From assembly GCA_032334235.1 (NCBI GenBank), contig JAVSGI010000005.1:806001-870000 (forward strand): a stretch of 64,000 bases of DNA. The letters run 5' to 3'. Shown here piece by piece: positions 58,083 through 64,000 of the stretch (its first letter is position 1; each line of letters begins with the position of its first letter). The notes beneath the pieces were generated by a model. It was not told where the DNA came from, did no database searches, and saw nothing but the letters and a program-made list of their open reading frames with translations. Source of the DNA: Paracoccaceae bacterium Fryx2. Its GTDB lineage: Bacteria; Pseudomonadota; Alphaproteobacteria; Rhodobacterales; Rhodobacteraceae. The position numbers and the translations under genes were made by a program.

Positions 58083-58966
58083 TTCGGGCCTCTCAGGTAG
58101 CGCCGGTTCAGGAACAGGAACACGAGGCTGACCGCCGTCACGATCGCCATCGCCGAAACCGCGATGGCCGACCCCAGCGGATAGTTGTCAAGCTTCAGGT
58201 ATTGCAGCTGGATCAGGTTCGCGACCATCCGCCCTTCCGGCCCGCCGACCAGTTGTGGCGTGACATAGTCGCCGATGGTCGGGATGAACACGATCAGCAC
58301 AGAGGCCACGACCCCCGGCATTGCCAGCGGCAGCGTGACCCGGAGGAAGGTCATGAACTTCGATTCTCCCAGATCCTGCCCGGCCTCCAGCAGCGACCGG
58401 TCGATCTTTTCCAGCGCCACGAAGATCGGCAGGATGGCAAAGGGCGCATAGGCATGGGCCAGCGTGATGACCACCGCATTGGTGTTGTAAAGGATGAAGG
58501 TCAGCGGCTCGTCGATCACCCCCAGCCCCAGCAGGCCGGAGTTCACCACGCCGTTGTAGCCAAGGATCACCTTCCACAGGAACACCCGTATCAGATAGCT
58601 GGTCCAGAACGGGATGGTGATCAGGAACAGCCAGAACGCCTTGCGCGACGGCGCGACATGAAAGCTGACGAAATAGGCCACCGGAAAGGCCAGCAGCACC
58701 GTGACCACCGTCACCGACATCGACACACCCAGGGATCGCAGCATCACCGTGCGGTAAAGCTCGTTGGTCCAGGCCTCGACATAGTTGGCAAGGGTAAAGA
58801 GCGGCAGAACCGTCAGGTAGCCGTCGGTCAGGACCGAGTAAAGGACGATGGTGCCCAGCGGCGCGGCCAGCAGCAGCAGGGCATAAAGCGCGGTCGGGCT
58901 GACCAGAAGCAATCCACTGGCGGCTTCAGTCTTTCTGAAGCGGCCCCATCGCATCCCGAGATCCAT
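58079..58966 (-). CDS. potB: Polyamine-type ABC transporter permease PotB-like
   Basis: 295 residues from the ATG at 58966, preceded by GGGGGAAAG. Six membrane segments; EAA loop LLEAGQDLGESKFMTFLRVTLPL. First gene of the three-gene transporter unit. The matching periplasmic binding protein is not in the window; the only gene upstream on this strand is an 86-aa unknown. Confidence 0.9.
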   Translation of the reverse strand: MDLGMRWGRFRKTEAASGLLLVSPTALYALLLLAAPLGTIVLYSVLTDGYLTVLPLFTLANYVEAWTNELYRTVMLRSLGVSMSVTVVTVLLAFPVAYFVSFHVAPSRKAFWLFLITIPFWTSYLIRVFLWKVILGYNGVVNSGLLGLGVIDEPLTFILYNTNAVVITLAHAYAPFAILPIFVALEKIDRSLLEAGQDLGESKFMTFLRVTLPLAMPGVVASVLIVFIPTIGDYVTPQLVGGPEGRMVANLIQLQYLKLDNYPLGSAIAVSAMAIVTAVSLVFLFLNRRYLRGPK

Positions 58967-59137
58967 CTTTCCCCCTGTCAGCGCGGCTTTTTCGTTTATG
59001 TGGCACAGGACGGGCACTGTGAAAAGGGGCGATCTGGCCGGGTTGCGGCGCCCCTGACCGGGCCGGGGGCGCTGCATGAAGAAGCGGCAGCCGCCGGGAT
59101 GGCGCACCGATCCCGGGCAGTTGCGAAACGGCCCGCG

Positions 59138-59398
59138 TCAGCGGATCACGGCCTCGACCATGATCTCGTGCTTCTTCAGTTCCGAGTACAGCGCCGGAAC
59201 CACCCGTGTCTGGGTCACGGCGCGCGACAGGGCCTGCGTCAACCTGCTGGTGTCGGTCATGCCTTCCGTCACGCGCCAAACCAGACGGCGGGCGACGCCA
59301 TCGTCATAGACGATTTCGGTCTCGCCGGTGCGGGCAGTGCGCAGTGCAAGAAAATCAGCACCCCCGTTGGGGGCGTGGAAGGAGGATTGGTGTCCCAT
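59138..59398 (-). CDS. Unrecognised small protein, 86 aa
   Basis: From the ATG at 59398 (AGAGAGCCC upstream): soluble, mixed alpha/beta pattern with YDDGVARRLVWRVTEGMTDT and ALSRAVTQTRVVPALYSELK. No cysteine, signal or membrane span. It lies between the MocR gene and potB on the same strand but 171 bp before potB. I do not recognise it. Confidence 0.5.
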   Translation of the reverse strand: MGHQSSFHAPNGGADFLALRTARTGETEIVYDDGVARRLVWRVTEGMTDTSRLTQALSRAVTQTRVVPALYSELKKHEIMVEAVIR

Positions 59399-59553
59399 TC
59401 TGGGCTCTCTTTGTTTTTGTGTGCTGCTTCGATCCGGCAAGTGTGCCCGTGCCGGGGCTGATCGGTCAACGCGCGACACAAGTTTGCGCGCCCGCAGGCA
59501 CACAATTCCGCCAGACCTGGGCACAAGTGCAACAATCGGCACCCGGCCGCCGC

Positions 59554-60957
59554 TCAGACCGCCAGTTCCGAAGGCGGTCTGGCCAGCAGCCGTGCCAGCG
59601 TCGCCAACCCCATGTCGAAGGCCGCGCGCGGGATGCCACCCGCGATGGCCAGCCGCACCGCATGAGGTGCGCGGCCATGGATCAGCGCATATTCGTCGGC
59701 CGAACGCACCAGCACGCCCTCGGCCTCGGCCATGCGCGCAAAGGTCGAGGCCCGCCAGCCCGAGGGGAGACGCAGCCAGACGAACGGCAACCCCGGCTGC
59801 CAGGTCAGGTCGCTGGCCCCCAGCGCGTTGACCATCGCCTGCAGGCGATCGGCAAATTCGGCCTGCACGGCGCGGCGCAGGCTGGCGGCGCTGCCCGAGG
59901 CGAACAGGTCTAGACAGAGGTCCGACACCGGGCGGGCCAGCGCGAAATGGCCGTGCTGCGCGGTCAGGCGCCCGGCCTCACCCATCCCGGTCGGGCACAG
60001 CACGAAGCCCAGGCGCAACGCCGCCGAAATGGTCTTGGACAGGCTGCCGACATACCAGGTGCGTTCGGGTGCCAGCGCGCGCAGCAGCGGCAGATGGCTT
60101 TCGGCCACCGAATAGCAATCGTCCTCCAGCACCTGAAGGTCGTGGGCGCGTGCGATGGCGGCCACCTCGCGGCGGCGGGATTCGGGCATCCGGGCGGCGG
60201 TGGGGTTCTGCGCCTCGGTGGTCAGGCACAGCACCTGCGGGCCGTGGCGGCGGCAGGCGGCCTCCAGCGCGTCGGGGCGCAGCCCGTGCTGGTCAAGCTC
60301 GACCCCGACCACCTCGGCGCGTGCCAGCCGCGCGGCATGGCGGAAGCCGGGGTAGGCCAGATCCTCGCACAGCACCACCGGGCGGTCGCCGCGCAGGCAG
60401 CACAGGAACACCAGGTTGATCGCGCTTTGCCCGCCATGGGTCAGCGCCATGTCTTCCGGGCCATGCGGCCCCAGCACGCGGTCGGCCAGCCAGTCGCACA
60501 CGGCGGCCCGCAGCGGGGCCTCGGCGCGCTGGCTGGGATAATCCAGCCAGTCAGCGCCGATCCCATCGGCCACCCGGCGCAGCGCCGCAGCAAAGGCTGC
60601 CCCCTGCCCGACATCCGGCAGCTGCGGCGACCGCAGATCGACAAGGCCGCCGATCAGCCCCGGATCGCGCTCGGTGAACAGCGGCTGCGTCGGGCCAAGG
60701 CGCGGCGCCTGCGCCGCAACAAAGGTGCCGCGCCCGACCGTGGCGGCCAGCAACCCCTCTTGCGTCGCAAGCTGGTAGGCGCGCGCCACCGTGCCGGGCG
60801 TGACCGAGATGGCAAAGGCCAGATCGCGCACCGTGGGCACCTGCACGCCATGCGGCAGCGCACCCGCCCTGATCGCCTCGCGCAGCGCCCGGGTCAGGGC
60901 CAGATATTTCGGGCCGGGGTAATCGGCCAGATCTGGCCGCCAGATTGTATCAGTCAC
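59554..60957 (-). CDS. MocR-type (GntR HTH + aminotransferase) regulator
   Basis: 467 residues from the GTG at 60957. The first 80 residues are a GntR winged helix (GVQVPTVRDLAFAISVTPGT, VARAYQLATQEGLL), and the rest a fold-type I aminotransferase domain with the PLP lysine in GSLSKTISAAL and the NPTAARMPESRR-type loop. Such regulators sense PLP or an amino compound. Divergent from the DUF1127 gene at 61046, with TTGTAT half-sites between them, which are the probable operators. No enzyme gene of vitamin B6 metabolism lies beside it. Confidence 0.88.
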   Translation of the reverse strand: MTDTIWRPDLADYPGPKYLALTRALREAIRAGALPHGVQVPTVRDLAFAISVTPGTVARAYQLATQEGLLAATVGRGTFVAAQAPRLGPTQPLFTERDPGLIGGLVDLRSPQLPDVGQGAAFAAALRRVADGIGADWLDYPSQRAEAPLRAAVCDWLADRVLGPHGPEDMALTHGGQSAINLVFLCCLRGDRPVVLCEDLAYPGFRHAARLARAEVVGVELDQHGLRPDALEAACRRHGPQVLCLTTEAQNPTAARMPESRRREVAAIARAHDLQVLEDDCYSVAESHLPLLRALAPERTWYVGSLSKTISAALRLGFVLCPTGMGEAGRLTAQHGHFALARPVSDLCLDLFASGSAASLRRAVQAEFADRLQAMVNALGASDLTWQPGLPFVWLRLPSGWRASTFARMAEAEGVLVRSADEYALIHGRAPHAVRLAIAGGIPRAAFDMGLATLARLLARPPSELAV

Positions 60958-61031
60958 AATGTTCCTCTGGTATCGGCTTCGGCAAGATTGTATTCTTTCT
61001 CTATCGAAGATTCAAACTTGTATCAATACAA
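60945..61031. promoter_or_regulatory. Putative MocR operator: three TTGTAT sites
   Basis: TTGTATC at 60945, TTGTATT at 60988, and a perfect palindrome TTGTAT-CA-ATACAA at 61018-61031. The sites sit in the 88-bp divergent gap and the first lies just inside the regulator gene. Direct plus inverted repeats are the usual MocR/PdxR-type operator design. Confidence 0.6.
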
Positions 61032-61045
61032 AGCTCTGGTGTCCC

Positions 61046-61252
61046 ATGACCCGCTCTCTGACCATCCCGCTGCTGCCGACCAACCCGCTGACCCGGTTCG
61101 CGCGTGACGCGACCCGCACGCTGCTGACCTGGGACGAGCGCCGCCGCAGCCGCCTGCATCTGGGGCGGATGGACGGGCATATGCTGCGCGACATCGGGCT
61201 TGAGCAGGAAGCGGCGCTGCGCGAGGCGCAAAAGCCGTTCTGGCGCGGCTGA
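61046..61252 (+). CDS. DUF1127 small protein
   Basis: 68 residues from the ATG at 61046. The arginine-rich DUF1127 core is WDERRRSRLHLGRMDGHMLRDIGL, followed by EAQKPFWRG. Small DUF1127 proteins in alphaproteobacteria influence phosphate and carbon metabolism through RNA turnover. Transcribed divergently from the MocR regulator, which is likely to control it. Closed by a strong terminator. Confidence 0.85.
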   Translation: MTRSLTIPLLPTNPLTRFARDATRTLLTWDERRRSRLHLGRMDGHMLRDIGLEQEAALREAQKPFWRG

Positions 61253-61284
61253 GGCCGCAGCCCTTCACAGGTTTTCCCCAGACT

Positions 61285-61313
61285 GGGGCCGGGGCAACCC
61301 GGCCCCTTTTTTT
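61285..61313 (+). terminator. Rho-independent terminator after the DUF1127 gene
   Basis: GGGGCCGGG, loop GCAA, CCCGGCCCC, then seven T. Confidence 0.93.
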
Positions 61314-61436
61314 CGCGCCCCCATCGTCCGCTGCCCGCAGCCGACTGCCGTTCATGGCGCATCCTGCGGAACCTTGCGGCGCCCCGGCAGTTGTTTCCAT
61401 GCACGGTCTGAGTGCAATCACTGGAGGAAGAGACTG

Positions 61437-61736
61437 ATGGACCATTCTACCCACATCCCGCTTGCACCCGAAGAACTGAACGTGACGAACCTGGAAGGCG
61501 CGGCCATCTACGATTCCGAAGACAACAAGATCGGCAGCGTGTCGCACATGCATGGCGCGGGCCCCCATGCGCAGATCATCGTGGATGTCGGTGGATTCCT
61601 GGGAATCGGCGCCAAGCCGGTGGCCCTGCCGCTGACCGAACTGCACTTCATGCGCGACAACAACGGTTCGGTTCACGCGACCACCGCCTGGTCGAAGGAC
61701 GCCCTGAAGGACCTGCCCGAACATCACCACGTCTGA
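61437..61736 (+). CDS. PRC-barrel domain protein
   Basis: 99 residues from the ATG at 61437, ten bases after GGAGGAAG. Almost all of it is a PRC-barrel: NVTNLEGAAIYDSEDNKIGS, HAQIIVDVGGFLGIGAKPVA, PLTELHFM. Such proteins are common in Rhodobacterales and often stress-linked; function is unknown. Monocistronic, with terminators on both sides. Confidence 0.87.
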   Translation: MDHSTHIPLAPEELNVTNLEGAAIYDSEDNKIGSVSHMHGAGPHAQIIVDVGGFLGIGAKPVALPLTELHFMRDNNGSVHATTAWSKDALKDLPEHHHV

Positions 61737-61766
61737 CCGGCCGCCCCGCCGCGACCGCACAGCAAA

Positions 61767-61790
61767 AAGGCCCGCAAACCTGCGGGCCTT
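61767..61790 (+). terminator. Terminator between convergent PRC-barrel and rpsI genes
   Basis: AAGGCCCGCA, loop AACC, TGCGGGCCTT; preceded by AAAA and followed by TT, so it can serve both directions. Confidence 0.88.
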
Positions 61791-61811
61791 TCCATTTCCG
61801 TGAACCGGCGG

Positions 61812-62306
61812 TCAGCGCTTGGAGAACTGGAAGCTCTTGCGCGCCTTGGCCTTGCCGTATTTCTTGCGTTCCACCACGCGGCTGTCGCGGGTCAGGAAGC
61901 CCGCGGCCTTGAGCGCGGCGCGCAGGCCGGGCTCGTAAAGCTGCAGCGCCTTGGAAACGCCGTGCTTGACCGCGCCGGCCTGGCCCGAAAGCCCGCCGCC
62001 GGCAACCGTCGCCATCACGTCGAACTGGCCTTCGACGCCGGCCACGGTGAAGGGCTGGCGCAGGATCATCTGCAGCACCGGACGGGCGAAGTATTCCGCC
62101 ATGGTCTTGCCGTTGACGATGACCTTGCCCGAACCCGGGCGGATCCAGACGCGGGCGACGGCGTTCTTGCGCTTGCCCGTGGCATAGGAACGGCCCAGCG
62201 CATCACGCACCGGCACGCGCGGCGGCGCGACGGGGGCTGCCACCGGGGCGGATTCGGTCACGGCGGATTTCAGATCGTCGAGGGATTTGAGGTCGGCCAT
62301 GGTCAT
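61812..62306 (-). CDS. rpsI: 30S ribosomal protein S9
   Basis: 164 residues from the ATG at 62306 that overlaps the rplM stop (ATGA); 62300 is an alternative start (MADLKSL). The C-terminal S9 domain is complete: [37 protein letters not shown], and the basic tail [19 protein letters not shown] that reaches the P-site tRNA. The Ala/Pro-rich N-terminal extension of about 35 residues is typical of alphaproteobacteria. Co-transcribed with rplM. Confidence 0.96.
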   Translation of the reverse strand: MTMADLKSLDDLKSAVTESAPVAAPVAPPRVPVRDALGRSYATGKRKNAVARVWIRPGSGKVIVNGKTMAEYFARPVLQMILRQPFTVAGVEGQFDVMATVAGGGLSGQAGAVKHGVSKALQLYEPGLRAALKAAGFLTRDSRVVERKKYGKAKARKSFQFSKR

Positions 62307-62767
62307 GCGCTCCGGGTGTTCTTCGGGTTCAGCGACTTGACGTCGAGAACGGTCGGCTGTTGCGCCTCGTGCGGGTGCTCGGCGCTGGCATAGACCCGCA
62401 GGTTGGTCATCTGCTGGCGGCCGAGGCTGTTGCGTGTGATCATCCGCTCGACGGCCTTGGTCACCACGCGCTCGGGGTGCGCGCCTTCCAGCACCTGACG
62501 CGCGGTGCGGAACTTGATCCCGCCCGGGTGGCCGGTATGCCAGTAATAGCGCTTGTCGTCGCGCTTGTTGCCGGTCATCTGTATCTTGTCGGCATTGATG
62601 ACGATCACGTTGTCGCCCATGTCCATGTGCGGCGTGAAGGTCGGCTTGTTCTTGCCACGCAGGATGCTGGCCACGATGGTCGCAAGGCGGCCCAGAACGA
62701 CGCCTTCGGCGTCGATCAGGATCCACTTCTTGTGGATGTCCGCAGGGGTTGCGGTGAAGGTTTTCAT
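62303..62767 (-). CDS. rplM: 50S ribosomal protein L13
   Basis: 154 residues from the ATG at 62767 ([20 protein letters not shown]). Motifs of L13: [48 protein letters not shown]. It is an early assembly protein of the large subunit and precedes rpsI in the usual order. The leading intergenic region (about 62768-62950) is AT-richer and likely contains the promoter. Confidence 0.97.
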   Translation of the reverse strand: MKTFTATPADIHKKWILIDAEGVVLGRLATIVASILRGKNKPTFTPHMDMGDNVIVINADKIQMTGNKRDDKRYYWHTGHPGGIKFRTARQVLEGAHPERVVTKAVERMITRNSLGRQQMTNLRVYASAEHPHEAQQPTVLDVKSLNPKNTRSA

Positions 62768-62956
62768 TTCGAACCTATTGAAGTGAAGCAGGGGCCAGGC
62801 CCCCGGGATCTCGGATGGCGCTGTATCCGACAATCGGGCGCCACGGTCAAGGCGTTTGACCTGTAAAATTGCATTGTAAAACAGGTGCTTGCAAGAAAGG
62901 TATCATTTTACCCCATTCATCGCGGTCATCGCGCACCCGCCGATCCGAAGTCTGCC

Positions 62957-63739
62957 CTAGCGCAGGCGGGGCGGGCGGGGCGGGATGGTTACGGGCGCAT
63001 CCGGCGCAGGTGCCGCCGGACGTGCGGGTGTCGCGATGTCGAACCGCAGCCCGACCCGCGCCATTTCCCGTTCCGTCGCCGTGCCGGGCGCAACGAAGGT
63101 CACGTCCATCTCGCCCGCCTCGACGCCCGAAAAGGTCAGCGCCTCGGCGGCGGCGCGGGCCAGCGCGGCCTCGGCCTCCGGCACCGCCCCGACGAAGGCC
63201 AGCATCTGCCCGCGCCGCCCGCCCTGATACGTCACCCCCGCCAGCAGCACATGCGAGGCCAGCCCCCCGGCCCGGGCCAGCCGGCCTTCCAGCGCCACCC
63301 GCAATGCTGCGGGCAGAACCTGCGGGGCGTGGAACGCCTGCGGCACCGCCTCGACCTCGTCGGGGGCGTGCTGCAACGTCGCGGCCAGCCAATCGACGGC
63401 GGCGGGCGGCAGCAGCATCGACGACGGCGCCACCCCGAGGTTCACCCCCAGCCCGATCCCCTGCCCCGCCAGTTGCGCGGCGATCACCCGGCCCGGCAGC
63501 GCGGCATAGGCCACCGCCTGCCCCGCGAATTCGGCCAGCCGGTCCTGATGGTCGAAGATCAGCACCACCGGCCCGTCCTCGAGTTCGAACACGCGCGGCG
63601 TCAGCACGTCGCCTTCCGCCTCGGCTTCCAGCAGCAGCACCATCTCGCCATCGGCGATCTGGGCGTAGAAGCGCAGGCGTGCTGCGTCATCCTCGGGGTC
63701 GGCCAGCATCGCGGCATGGGCCTGATCCAGTGCGGTCAT
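62957..63739 (-). CDS. SseB-family protein
   Basis: 260 residues from the ATG at 63739 with GGAGACCCC upstream on its strand. SseB N-terminal domain: TALDQAHAAMLADPEDDAAR, VFELEDGPVVLIFDHQDRLA, and the C-terminal part ALRVALEGRLARAGGLASHV. The Rhodobacterales form lacks any secretion signal. It is upstream of rplM on the same strand, separated by about 190 bp. Function is not established outside type III secretion chaperones. Confidence 0.8.
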   Translation of the reverse strand: MTALDQAHAAMLADPEDDAARLRFYAQIADGEMVLLLEAEAEGDVLTPRVFELEDGPVVLIFDHQDRLAEFAGQAVAYAALPGRVIAAQLAGQGIGLGVNLGVAPSSMLLPPAAVDWLAATLQHAPDEVEAVPQAFHAPQVLPAALRVALEGRLARAGGLASHVLLAGVTYQGGRRGQMLAFVGAVPEAEAALARAAAEALTFSGVEAGEMDVTFVAPGTATEREMARVGLRFDIATPARPAAPAPDAPVTIPPRPPRLR

Positions 63740-64000
63740 CGCGGGGTCTCCTGCTCGGGTCGCCCTTGGGTAGACCGGTCGGCGGGGGGCGGCAAGGGGC
63801 GGGGCGGCCGCCGGCCGCGGCCTTTCGCGGCGGCAAGGCACCGGCACGGATGCGGGGCGGCAACACATTGCCGCAAACCCCGCCGCGGTGCGCGGGCCGC
63901 ATTGCCCCGACGCAGCCGCAGGGCTAGGTCGGCGGTGTTCCCCGCCAGCGCAATCCGTCTGTATCGGTCGCCCCCCATGTATCGCGTTTCGTCCTTCATC
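63740..64000. other. Gene-free end of window
   Basis: No supported gene. A minus-strand frame entering from the right edge (KDETRYMGGDRYRRIALAGN) has no recognisable homology. Confidence 0.4.

Noticed and set aside
62850-62905. Promoter TTGCAA-N17-CAATTT for rplM on the minus strand
   Set aside because: The spacing is plausible, but the hexamers are weak matches and the assignment cannot be supported from sequence alone.

Overview
The window is a GC-rich chromosomal (or large-replicon) segment that most resembles a member of the Rhodobacteraceae (Alphaproteobacteria). The basis is family-level: rplM-rpsI in tandem, DUF6456 and DUF6477 proteins typical of Rhodobacterales, a cimA/cysS cluster, a homoserine acyltransferase with Glu111, many GTG/TTG starts and 4-nt ATGA/GTGA overlaps. 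No 16S gene is present, so genus cannot be stated.

Region 1 (1-12 kb) is an insertion-sequence graveyard. It holds the end of one IS21 element, a 102-bp IS5-like scrap, a chimeric IS21 element (516-4812) carrying an intact IS3 element (2680-4015), a 131-bp IS256 3' end, an IS110 remnant, another truncated IS21 element, and a full-length IS256 element (10347-11727) next to a decapitated phzF-like gene. Between them sit a MgtC/DUF4010 membrane protein, a broken Ca2+ antiporter end, an acidic membrane peptide, a rhomboid protease and one unrecognised ORF. Flank mismatches show that several junctions arose by recombination between IS copies rather than by simple insertion.

Region 2 (12-23 kb) has a HisKA_2/HWE-type sensor kinase, a periplasmic PQQ-type aldose dehydrogenase-like protein, and a tight seven-gene operon: peptide/opine-type ABC transporter (binding protein, two permeases, two ATPases), a class V aminotransferase and a HAD phosphatase. 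An AT-richer islet with an IS5 element (23402-24451) follows.

Region 3 (24.7-45 kb) is mostly core metabolism and housekeeping: HNH nuclease, esterase and AlkA-type glycosylase, MFS transporter, BLUF photoreceptor, squalene/phytoene synthase-family protein, cimA, cysS, PLP decarboxylase, TPM protein, SDR, uup, lipA, DUF6456 and DUF6477 proteins, an MttB-family methyltransferase and guaA. Three copies of a roughly 100-bp intergenic element that folds into three consecutive hairpins lie beside cimA/cysS, lipA and guaA.

Region 4 (45-64 kb) contains an unrecognised 481-aa protein with a papain/C39-like Cys-His-Asp pattern and a winged-helix-like tail, a FadL-type porin cleanly split by an IS5-family (IS427-like) element, two EamA transporters, a P-loop ATPase, metAA, a lipoprotein hydrolase, ppk2, a TetR regulator, a polyamine-type ABC transporter (potABC without its binding protein), a MocR-type regulator divergent from a DUF1127 gene, a PRC-barrel protein, rpsI-rplM and an SseB-family protein.

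No tRNA, rRNA, CRISPR array or origin was recognised. The strongest candidates for new biology are the three-hairpin repeat family and the 481-aa papain-like protein. Coordinates and motifs were read directly; family names come from recognition without a database search.
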